A DNA stretch of 64,000 bases. Source: Patagioenas fasciata (lineage: Eukaryota > Chordata > Aves > Columbiformes > Columbidae). Below, piece after piece: positions 29,785 through 38,707 of the stretch. The stretch covers positions 10,216,488 through 10,280,487 of the forward strand of contig NC_092559.1 in NCBI RefSeq assembly GCF_037038585.1. Direction: 5' to 3'. Under the pieces are notes generated by a model that was not told where the DNA came from, did no database searches, and worked only from the letters and a program-made list of their open reading frames with translations. Made by a program: the position numbers and the translations under genes. How positions within the stretch are numbered: position 1 is the first letter of the stretch; every line of letters begins with the position of its first letter.

Positions 29785-30347
29785 GAATCCTGTCCGTGAT
29801 GCCAATTTAATGTCACGGTGCATTCGGTGATGGACTCATGATGGTGAGGCGCAGAAATGATCTTACAACCCTTAAGATTGTAAAGAAGGTATGTATTTAC
29901 AGCGCTGGACACATGAGGGATAATTTCACCTAATACATGTGTAAAATTACAGTAGCTGTGAGCTTGGTTAAATGCAGTCAAGTGTTACATATTCATGAAA
30001 GTTTTAGGAATGCCTATACATATTCATAACCTGTCCCCGAGAAGGCAGCTCTTATTACAATGAGTTCCAGGAGACCATTTCCATAGTCTCCACCTCCGGT
30101 TCCTCCTAGTTGCACCTGCGCAGTGATCATGAACCCGGGTCCTCTTCTCTGTACACCGTCACCTTTGGTCCAGTGTGATGAGTTGGTTAGGACTCAGACT
30201 GCTGAGTTGGTTAAAACTGGCATATCCCCTGTCCTGTGCCCAAGTTTCTGTTATCTAGTTCACCCAAGGATGCACCAAGGATGCACCCAAGGATTACTAT
30301 CTTTGCAAGGCGTCAGCGAACTCCTTTTTCTCATACAATAAGTTACA
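29785..30347 (-). repeat. 5' LTR-like segment and candidate primer site, old ERV
   Basis: The LTR-like part is 29811-30347, beginning about TGTAACTTATTG and ending ...CACCGTGACA on the minus strand. Six bases later (29804-29785) the strand reads TGGCATCACGGACAGGATTC, placed like a primer site; I cannot assign the tRNA. Except for its last ~35 bases, it does not resemble the opposite LTR. Confidence 0.45.
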
Positions 30348-30506
30348 CAAAGCTAAGCAAGGTTAGGCAATAGTGATGTGGGTTAAAGGGTTAGCTCTCT
30401 GTTAGTTCTTTAAGTCTTTAAGTGTTAGTTCTTTAAGTGTTAATTAGTTAATTGTTAATTCCCTGTATCAATGGTTCATTTACCTTGATCTCGAAGAGCA
30501 AAATTA
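30348..30506. other. AT-rich spacer with an LTR-derived trace
   Basis: Repeated TTAGTTCTTTAAGT-like units occupy 30400-30450. Bases 30472-30506 match 25455-25488 with two or three differences, so this is probably a fragment of the same LTR type. Confidence 0.4.
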
Positions 30507-30622
30507 AGGCCTGGACACATTCCTGTGTAGCCTCATCTAGGTGTTCCTGCTCCAGCAGGGGGATTGGACTAGATGATCTTTTGAGGTCCCTTCCAATCCC
30601 TAACATTCTGTGATTCTGTGAA
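30507..30622 (+). repeat. CR1 3' end fragment
   Basis: It carries the conserved last ~110 bases of CR1 (...CCAGCAGGGGGATTGGACTA... to ...ACATTCTGTGATTCTGTGA). Confidence 0.85.
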
Positions 30623-30919
30623 CTAATACTGTTCAAGTCTGAATGGCCACATCACATGTTGTGGGGGTTTGAGTGGATGCAGTAACTGATGTTGCAGTTG
30701 TAGTGGCTGCAGTATCCAAGTCAGGAACTGGAGTTGCTGCAGAGTCTGTTGAGGGGGGTGCAGTAGCTATTGTATCTGTTATAAGAACTGACGTAGTTGC
30801 AGAATCTGTCTAGGGGGGTACAGTAGCTGGCATGGGCATTTCAGTGGCTGAAGTGCTTGTAGCTTTAAGAGCGGCAATTCCTGTCACTAGCAAAGACTGA
30901 CACACATTCCAGAGACTCT

Positions 30920-31300
30920 TCACTCAAATGTCCAGGGATATTCAAAATTCCCCAAAGCATCTATAATTTGCTCTAATGCCACAGGCAGAGAATAGTTAAA
31001 TAGCTGTCCTAAAATATCACTCCTGAAACTGAGAAAACAAAAGGCACAGGTCTCTTTAATTTCTTCTGCTTCTACCAAAGAATTCCAAAAATGCATACTC
31101 CTGAAGTATGATAACAATTAATAGAAATACATCATTGGCTTAATTAGGATTAAATAAATCACTTCTACACAACCCATGAACAAAACTTTTATAACAACTT
31201 TATTCTGACTTCCAGAGATGACATTCCACACAAAAATATTAACAATAAGAATTAATCCCAAAAAAGACATTATTAAATCCAACCAAATTTGCAACAGCAT
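30920..31300 (-). pseudogene. Diverged ERVL gag N-terminus
   Basis: Two frames (31300-31118 and 31117-30920) align in layout with the Gag starts at 24510 and 13990. Both hydrophobic segments are kept (around L-G-L-I-L-I-V-N-I-F-V-W and V-I-Y-L-I-L-I-K-P-M-M-Y-F-Y), as is the later F-E-Y-P-W-T-F motif (F-E-Y-P-W-S-F in units 1 and 2). A frame break lies at ~31118. Downstream (30890-30650) is a low-complexity Ala/Thr/Pro linker in broken frames. The retained hydrophobic layout despite low identity is notable. Confidence 0.65.
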
Positions 31301-31418
31301 CCTTTAAACAAAACCTGTTACAGTTTTTTTCTTATCTTATCCCCGTATGGCTCTCTCTATCCATACTTTCTCTTTCCCCATACGTTCATCTCTCCCTGTA
31401 TGGGTCACAAATTAAATC

Positions 31419-32135
31419 TGTCAAGGTTTAAAGCAAGGCAACAATAAACAATGGCAGATGCCCTCTGTTAATCCCCACCACCATAAAAGGTGATAGAAAG
31501 ATAAGGAAGAAGGACTTCAAGTTAGAAAGAGTCTTACAAGTTGGAAAAATTTTAAAGGTTTTACTAATGCTACTAATAAATAGAGAATAAATATATATAC
31601 AAAATATACAAAAGCAATCTTGAATGTCCGATATGGAGTTGGCATCACTCCAGCAGCGGCGGAGCTAGGAGCTTGGCTCCAGCAGGTGTAGGGCAGGCAC
31701 CCGGAAGTCATGGGCGGGACTTCACAGCAAACCAGAAAATGGATTTCAAGGATGCAGGGCCTGAGGCCTATAGATCACAGGCAGACAGACAAGGTTTTCT
31801 CCAGATTCTAGCCACGGTCGAAGAGGCGAGACCCTTGTGATCTCTGCTCTTATATAGGGTACATGATGATTATGGGATGGAATACTCAGTTGGTCAATTT
31901 TAGTCAGTTGTTCCATCCACTCCTCCTTCCAAATATGTCCCATTATCCGTTAACCTTGGTTACCATAGTAATAAATCTAAGCATGAGCTTCTTCAGCATT
32001 CCGTTGGTCCTCTTATCAGCACCAGTACAGTGTCTAGGAAAAATATGCAGTTACTTAGAAGGCACTTAGCTGAACTTAGCTGAAAGGAAAAATCACTAAA
32101 AGAGAACTGGTCTTGTTTTTAACAAAACCAGGACA
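31419..32135 (-). repeat. Diverged ERVL LTR
   Basis: 717 bp, TGTCCTGGTTTTG...CCTTGACA on the minus strand, clearly related to 24680-25341 with many differences. It has a TATATAAGAG-like stretch near 31850. Confidence 0.8.
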
Positions 32136-33680
32136 CAAGTTTACTGAATAGGGTCTCCCATACAATATTTCAGAAGGGCTTACTTTTTCTCTTATTCTTG
32201 AAGTAATGTGAATTCTCAGGAAAACAATTTACAATACATCTATCCATTTTGCATGAGATTCCTGTCACAATTTAGCTAATTGTCTTTTTATAGATTGATT
32301 CATTATTTCTACCTTCCCACTACAATGAAGTCTCTAAGGGGTATGTAAATCCCATCTTACCCCTAGAAGAGTAGAAATGGTCTGTATTATTTCTACTATA
32401 AAATGTGGAACGGCCAAACCTTGGTATGATTTTATTCAATAATTTCTTTGCTACTTCCCTAGTTTTGTTGGTCCGTCATGGGAAAGTTTCAGGTCATCTG
32501 GAAAATTCAGAAAAATCAATTTACCAAAATTGTCCCAGAAAATTCCCTCTTTTTACCTCTCCAGGTGGAGGCTTTAACCCGATCTTACAACTTTGCATTT
32601 TAGGTCAAATTGCATATCTTTTAACACTTACTATCATAGCATCTACTCTCATATAGGTTTTGTAGGATCAAGGCACACATTATCGCTTCATTGGCCACTT
32701 TCTTTGCAGTTTAACTTCAGATTGTCCAAATTGGTGAGCCTTACAATGCATTACTGACACCTCTGGTGATACTTGTAAAGTCAGAAGTCCTCTTTCTTTC
32801 CACATTGTCTCATGTGCATGCACAATTCCAAAAGCATATGCAGAGTCTCTATATATTAACCCACTCGCCTTGTTACAGTTCTTAGGCTCTAATCAAAGCA
32901 ATCAGCTCAGCTTTCTGTGCTGACATATTTGATGGCAATGATTGTGATTCAGTTATATTCTCTAGTTACCACAGCATATCCAGATGGTCGTTCTTCACTC
33001 AGAGCAAAACTGCTCCCATGAACAGAGTCTACTCTGCATCTTCCAGTGGAGAATCCTTTAAGTCTGGTCTGCTAGAAAAAACTTGTTCAGTAGTTGGTTA
33101 TGATTAAATATAAGCAATAGAATAGCAGGATTCAAAATGTTGTTGTTTTTAAACCTACATCATCCTGTTCCAGTAATGCTGCTTGGTACTGTACCAGGTG
33201 ACAGCCAACGGTGTCCTTGTTGTTCCAGCACTGAGGCCACAGCATATGGTGCAAATGCAGTAATCTGCTGTCCCAAAGTTAATTTCCCTGCCTCCTGAAT
33301 CAGCAACACAGTCACAGATACCTGCCAAGCTTCTAATTATTTTACCAGTATGTCACCAAACAAAGCAGGATTGTTCTTAAGTCCTTTTGGCAAACAGTCT
33401 AGCAAGCTGCATCTTTCTTCCAGTGGTAGGTCTTTCCCATTCAAAGGTGAAAAGCTTCTGGCTCTCTAAATCCCATCGTATACAGAAAATGCATCTTTCA
33501 AGTCTAAAACAGTAAAATAAATGTTATTTCCTGCTATATTAGTCGAAGAGTGTATGGGCTTTGGCACTACCAGGTGCACATTTATCACAATAGGATTAAT
33601 GGCTCTCAAATATTGTATCAACCAGTATTCCATAGAATGTGGTTTCTTTACTGGCAAAATTGGAGTATTATTTCTCCCTT
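32136..33680 (-). pseudogene. Class I-like ERV pol fragment
   Basis: At 33657-33466 the minus strand encodes M-P-V-K-K-P-H-S-M-E-Y, D/Y-L-R-A-I-N and V-L-D-L-K-D-A-F, the early fingers and first palm motif of a gammaretrovirus-like reverse transcriptase. Toward lower coordinates, broken frames resemble RNase H (near 33000-32900, S-S-F-A-L-S-E-x-R-P-S-G-Y) and then sequence of integrase type. Y-x-D-D is not evident. It is a strongly decayed pol with no LTRs of its own recognised. Confidence 0.6.
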
Positions 33681-33702
33681 ATGAGTATTATTTCTCCCTT
33701 AT
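33663..33702 (+). repeat. 20-bp tandem duplication at a CR1 junction
   Basis: GAGTATTATTTCTCCCTTAT occurs twice in succession exactly where the ERV pol fragment meets a CR1 3' segment. Confidence 0.8.
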
Positions 33703-34082
33703 GAAGAAAGGCTGAGGGAGCTGGGTCTCTTTAGTTTGGAGAAGAGGAGACTGAGGGGTAACCTTATTAATGTTTATAAATATATAAAGGGTGAGTGCCA
33801 CGAGGATGGAGTCAGGCTCTTCTCAGTGGCAAACAATGATAGGACAAGGGGCAATGGGATCAAGCTGGAACACAAGAGGTTCCACTTAAATTTGAGAAAG
33901 AACTTCTTCTCAGTGAGGGTAACAGAGCACTGGAACAGGCTACCCAGGGAGGTTGTGGAGTCTCCTTCCCTGGAGACATTCAAAGCCTGCCTGGACACAT
34001 TCCTGTGCGACCTCACCTAGGCGTTCCTGCTCCAGCAGGGGGATTGGACTAGATGATCTTTTGAGGTCCCTTCCAATCCCAA
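33690..34082 (+). repeat. CR1 3' fragment
   Basis: It covers the final ~390 bases of CR1. The encoded tail of the reverse transcriptase ORF ([21 protein letters not shown]) is readable in frame at 33736-34020, followed by the 3' end up to CCAATCCCAAAC. Confidence 0.88.
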
Positions 34083-34128
34083 ACAGACAGACAGACAGAC
34101 ATACATACATACATACATACATACATAT
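34083..34128 (+). repeat. Microsatellite (ACAG)n(ACAT)n
   Basis: About four ACAG units followed by about six ACAT units directly at the CR1 3' end, replacing the usual ATTCTGTGA repeats. Confidence 0.9.
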
Positions 34129-34460
34129 TCTGATTGACATTCCTGCAAAAGTCCATAGTGCATAAACTTGTTAATCAAAGTCTCTAACCCCACTTTGGCT
34201 TCCATGTTTATTGGATGTTGTTTTTCCTTACCGAATTGAAGTCCTGTTTCAGTTCTGTCTCAGTTCTGTTAGTGTAGTGTTGGCTTTACCAGGTACTTTA
34301 GCTGCCCATACTAGTGAAAATACAGTATCCAAAATTTCCTTGGAGATTTCTTGCTCACTTTGCTGTTCTGATTGCAGCAAGCAGATCTGTGCTTTCCAAG
34401 CATTTTCTTGTGGGATATGCAGCTGAACAGAGTTCTCAGAAAATGTTATTTGAGTTTAAA
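34129..34460 (-). repeat. Fragment of the element A family
   Basis: The minus strand matches 4160-4480 of element A, including the GGTAAGGGAAAACAATATCC-like stretch. It is an isolated, diverged fragment without LTR. Confidence 0.75.
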
Positions 34461-35655
34461 ATTCTTAAGATTCTTCTCTCCCTGATAACCGTTCACTCCG
34501 GAGTCTGTATTTTAGAACTCCAGAGGCAAACTTTCAGGCGAGGTCTGATAACCGTATGCAGAGCAGACTTTCAGGAAACAAATTCTCAGAAAAAAAAAAT
34601 TTAATGGAGTAGAATAGCAGGAGGACTGGCTCAAGCTGGGTACCTGCACAGAGGTTCCGACCTGAGCATAGAAAACCATAGACTTTTATATCTTTGCAAA
34701 TCATTCGTACCATGATTCAGTCCAATAGCAATATTTCATTTTGAGGTCTTCTTGCTTCTCATTGGATCTTTTTCTCTGATTCCATGTCGGCCTTTATTTT
34801 GTTCAGCTTAGACATTATTTATGGTCCATAGCCTTGCAGGTACTGTTTTGTCTGAATAAATCCTTTCTTCTCAGCAAAGTGCAAAATAGGCCCTGTTTTG
34901 CAGATGTCTGTAATGTCTCCGTGTTAGCCTTGGATCGTCGTTTTTCCCATTAGTTCTGTTTTTCCAAGCAAAGTGCAAACTAGACCTTATCTTTCAAGTG
35001 TTCAGTGTAGTCTGTAGTTGCTTTTGGTAAATATGAGCAGAACTTTGAAATGGAGAAATAAACTTAACGACAGAGTCAGTTATACTGTTAAGCAGCATTC
35101 TTTTATTTTATCAGTGCTGGGGAACACTGGGGATCATCCTCCATAAGTGCTCCAAAGACTGGATGCTCTTGCATTGCTTATATTCACATAATTATTACAT
35201 ATGTATTACAATTTTTGAAAATTTTGACATACATCTATACTAAAAAATAACTGATGAAGTTAGTTATAATTGTTTAGTTTCTTACAATACATCTATTAAT
35301 TATTATTTAAATATAAACTCTGCTTCTAATCAATGTATTACTTAATCTCCTGTCTCTCTCTTGTCATGCAGAAGGATCTAAAACTTGAAAAATATCCCCT
35401 CGTTTTGCAGATGGTCAGAAAGCATTTATCACGTCAATTGGTTAATGATGGGTACATCTTTTGTAACTTAATCACGGTATACATGAATTTGGCAGTTTCT
35501 CTTCAACTTTACAGCTTAAAATTTTAGCAAATCCAGCTTACCAAGTAACATAAAGAAAAGAGTATATTAAAAAACATACTACTTTATACCGCTAAATGAT
35601 TCATTACATTTGGTGTGCATCTACTTAAACTAAATGATTAATACTGAACTTGAAT
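34461..35655. other. AT-rich, LTR-like sequence, not assigned
   Basis: Contains TTTTATATCTTTGC near 34684, a GAATAAATCC near 34854, and a segment at 35090-35250 resembling 48490-48620 (both start near GCATTC(C)TTTTATT and include ACTGGGGAT). Probably remnants of solo LTRs. No coding signature. Confidence 0.4.
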
Positions 35656-35981
35656 TGGGCTCATCCACTGACCTGTGAGTAGTAAAACCATTGCCATACA
35701 GCTCACTTATTTAGCAGGGAGAGCTCAAAGTGGGCTCATCTAGGCTGTCATATTCATAGAATGAAGTGGTTGACTCGTAGTCAAATTGCATGCAGTAGGA
35801 AAAGTATGCAAAAGACTCACTGCGCTCACAAGTTACTGGCATTCAGTGTGCCATCCTGCTTCCTTGTGGGTCTCCTGGAAGGAGTTCTTGGCCTGGCTAT
35901 GGCTCAGGCCCTTACCTCCTCTGGAGCCTGGACCAAACTGCTGCTGGTTTGGCTGAGGGGGGGTCGAGTGCATCTGCCACA
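35656..35981 (-). repeat. Solo LTR, TGTGGCAGATGCAC family
   Basis: 326 bp on the minus strand with TG...CA ends. It is homologous in opposite orientation to 47952-48270, which follows a polypurine tract, so it is an LTR. No target duplication was identified with certainty. Confidence 0.7.
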
Positions 35982-36352
35982 ATCATGCATATTCATTACA
36001 TTTCCAGGAAATCCTTTACATATGCATTACATTTCTTGGAACCACTTCACATATGGTTTAGTGCTAGAGTTACGTTATTGTTGGACTCAGTGAACCTGAG
36101 GATCTCTTGCAAATGAAATGATTATATGATTCTATATGTAAATGTCCCCAGCACATGCGCAGTTCAATGAGTCAGGGGTCTTGCGAGAGTCCTGGGAGGA
36201 AGTAAGTCTTTCTCAGCCGCCCTGCTGTTTGACCTCAAGTCCTGGGCAGGCACAGTTCCTTTGTTATTTGGCTTGTAACCGCAAAGACAGTCTGAACTGG
36301 TCCTTGTGCTGGTCTCATCACCTTGTCTTCTAAGAGCAAGCGCATTGTGTCT
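35982..36352. other. Unassigned sequence
   Basis: No element or gene motif recognised. A partly repetitive TTTACATATGCATTACATTTC stretch lies near 36005-36040. Confidence 0.3.
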
Positions 36353-36354
36353 TA

Positions 36355-36583
36355 CCCTGTTTCCCCCAAAATAAGACCTACCCAGAAAATAAACGCTAGC
36401 ATGATTTTTCAGGATTTTTGAGGATGCTTGAAATATAAGCCCTACGCCAAAAATAAGCCCTAGTTACAGTTCATTAAAAAATGTCAATTTAAATAGTGTC
36501 TAGGTAGCTATACATATAAAAAAGTAATAAGTTTTGGAGCAAAAATTAATATAAGACCCTGTCTTATTTTTGGGGAAACAGGG
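36355..36583 (+). mobile_element. MITE with TA duplication (Tc1/mariner-like)
   Basis: 229 bp with terminal inverted repeats CCCTGTTTCCCC(C)AAAATAAGAC at the left and its reverse complement at the right, flanked by TA on both sides (36353-36354 and 36584-36585). There is no ORF. TA duplication and repeat structure fit a non-autonomous Tc1/mariner-type element. Confidence 0.75.
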
Positions 36584-36710
36584 TAGCCTTCTCCTGCTTA
36601 TCTTAATGAATACCATTCTTTTTACTTAATGCCTAGTAAGTGCCTAACACCTAACATATATGAACCTTAATTTTATTAAATTATTTTATTACTAATTTCA
36701 GATTTTTGGT

Positions 36711-36727
36711 ATCACCATCATTCATCA
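36711..36727 (-). pseudogene. HINT2: HINT2 last-exon trace
   Basis: The minus strand reads CTCTCCCAGCAG then TGATGAATGATGGTGA, giving M-N-D-G. This fits the splice acceptor and start of the final HINT2 exon (I-N-D-G in mammals). Sequence after it is unrelated and AT-rich, so the exon with the His triad is gone. It is short, and credible mainly because element B's target duplication joins it to the other exons at 43782. Confidence 0.4.
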
Positions 36728-36761
36728 CTGCTGGGAGAGGGACAGAGATCAGGCCAACCCC

Positions 36762-37093
36762 TGTGGAGGGGTTTCTGTTAGATGGAGATTTGTTACTGAA
36801 CCAGCCAGGAATTTCAAGGGCAGCTCAAAAGTTGAGAGCAGGACCTGCTGAGAGAGGCAGCTCTACAATAACAAGGCCTCAACGTGACGTAAATCAATGG
36901 ACCTATCAGCGGTGAGACTCCAGTGCATGGACATTTCGTGAACATAGATGATATCCAATCAGTGAATGCATGATCGGAGCGTGGACGGGTGATCAGAGAA
37001 TAGTTGCATATATAAGGAGGTTTGTTTCTGTAATAAATGGCTTTGCGTGATTCACATTGAATTGGAATGCTGAGTCCTTTATTCACTCCAACA
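36762..37093 (+). repeat. 5' LTR of element B
   Basis: 332 bp, TGTGGAGG...CTCCAACA, with TATATAAGG and AATAAATGG. It shares the general sequence of element A's LTR but with many differences, so A and B come from different source copies. Confidence 0.9.
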
Positions 37094-37095
37094 AA

Positions 37096-37113
37096 TGGTG
37101 ACCCCGACGTGAT
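37096..37113 (+). promoter_or_regulatory. Primer-binding site, tRNA-Trp (element B)
   Basis: TGGTGACCCCGACGTGAT two bases after the LTR, identical to element A. Confidence 0.9.
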
Positions 37114-37244
37114 ACTCTGAACGGTGTATCACTACGATCGGGGAAAAGCCTGGAGTGGTCCAGCTGGAGGTGGATCAGCTGGACTGAGAACCGGGAGGAG
37201 GCGTACGGACATTCCGCAGACAAATTTGTCAAAGAAATCGCCGG

Positions 37245-38707
37245 AAAAGGTGAGCGGCTGGGGCAGGAGGAGGGAAGAGTGAAGCTCCTCCTGATATTCT
37301 CTCTGTGAGAGGACTTAAATATTAAGAAAGTAACATACATAGACTGTTAGTTTGGTGTAGAACTAACGGCTACCTGGGAGAAACCGAGAAGGCTTTTAAA
37401 CTTGAACTTTGGGACGATATAGGGCAGAAATTATGGGATAAGGTCAGCAATGGAGATAAAGAAGCTAAATCATTAGTAACTACATCGAAGTTTATAATTA
37501 CCACCTTAAAAGATCTTAAGGTTGAATGGTCTGCTGCTGCTGGAATTTTTGTAGCGTTGCAGCCTGATAAGAATCCTGAAAGTCGCTGTGAAGTTTACCC
37601 GGTTCATGTCTTTGATACCGTCCCTATTCCATCCCCTACTGTGCTTTTGGCATCCCCTATAGCTCAGCAGTCCAGGGCAGGGGGGAGGAAAAATGCCGAG
37701 CAGGTGGTCTCCTACACTATTACCCAACCCTGATGAGAATAGCAAGTCCAAAGGATTGGAGTCAGACAACTTTGCCCAAAGAACCTGTGAAAGGTGAGAA
37801 TGCTAAAGTTGTAAACAAGTGTACTATCAATCCTTTTACCAATTTGTATCTGCCTTTATTGTCTTTTAACCCTCCAACTTCCACGAGAGAGCAGAAGGAG
37901 TTGCCGGATAAGAACTGGGCAAAAGAACTGTGTGGAAGATTAGATCAGCTAATAGCGAGTGAATCCAGCAGTCGGCAATGCGGTCATGGTGATCGTGATG
38001 GGAAAGGGGATGTGCCTGGGGACTCAGGTTTTACGAATAATTATGATTCTAGAAACTACTGGCGAGAATGTGCACTCTTCCGAACCCCCCTGTTAGTAAT
38101 GATTCTACAGCACCATTCAAGTCCGCGTTATCTGATGACTTGGATGAAGATGAGGGTTTGCAGCATTTTTTTTTTTTGAAAAGTTAACAGGAAAAAGAGT
38201 ATGTGTACATGTTTCCCCGAGATCAGATAAAAACCATGAAAGACTAAAGCAAAATTAGACCTATGTAATGTAACAGCTATAGATCATTTAGGATGGAACG
38301 ATGGGGATTCGTTGAAAGGGGCGGGTATCCCCCAACTCTTGGAAGAGACACTAATTGACACATCACAATAACAGGCGTGATTAGTTTCTGAAATCCTGAG
38401 GCAGTCAGCAGACCTCGCATATCAAGCTATGACAGAGGTGCCTGAAACCAACAAAGCAGCCAAATTATTTACAGATATTAATCAGGGTCCCAATGAGAAT
38501 TACATGCAATTTATTGACCACCTTCAAGATGTCATCAATAAGCAGGTTGAAAACTTAGAAGCTAAGGAAGCACTGGCCTTGAAATTAGCAGTAGAGAATA
38601 CTAATGTTTGCTATCAACATGTTATTTGCGAGTTTTACAGTACATATTACATGCTTCTGTGTATTGCCTCTCTGAAAATCAAGCAGCTTGTCAGGAATGT
38701 GAGTTAA
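37245..38707 (+). pseudogene. Degenerate gag of element B
   Basis: The leader ends at GGGAAGAGTGAA and jumps straight to CTCCTCCTG. Compared with element A (874-919), about 40 bases including the Gag ATG are deleted. Matrix sequence follows in broken frames. An extra ~400 bases relative to A contain a segment at 37733-38179. The capsid piece with the major homology region (Q-G-P-N-E-N-Y-M-Q-F-I-D-H-L) is readable at 38429-38707. No product is expected. Confidence 0.75.

Larger units (their letters stand above)
25425..30347 (-). mobile_element. Old ERV with gag, pro, pol and env remnants
   Basis: On the minus strand: an LTR-like segment (30347-29811), a gag region (~29780-28600), protease-like end (~28600), RNase H/connection remnants (~28300-28030), integrase start (27996-27748), env (27160-26251) and an LTR-like segment (26207-25425). 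Reverse transcriptase is largely deleted between ~28500 and ~28350. Frames are broken throughout. Gag resembles the better preserved copy at 60037-61398. The class is uncertain; the env and Gag do not look like the ERVK or ERVL elements here. Confidence 0.7.
30623..32135 (-). mobile_element. Diverged ERVL fragment: LTR plus gag start
   Basis: An ERVL-like LTR (32135-31419) is followed on the minus strand by a leader and a gag beginning at ~31300. It is much more diverged than units 1 and 2. It is cut at ~30622 by the CR1 fragment. No Lys-type primer site is recognisable; the sequence after the LTR is TTTGTGACCCATACAGGGAG. Confidence 0.7.

Noticed and set aside
34083..34128. CRISPR-like or regulatory short repeats
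   Set aside because: Simple ACAG/ACAT microsatellite at a CR1 end, with no spacers.
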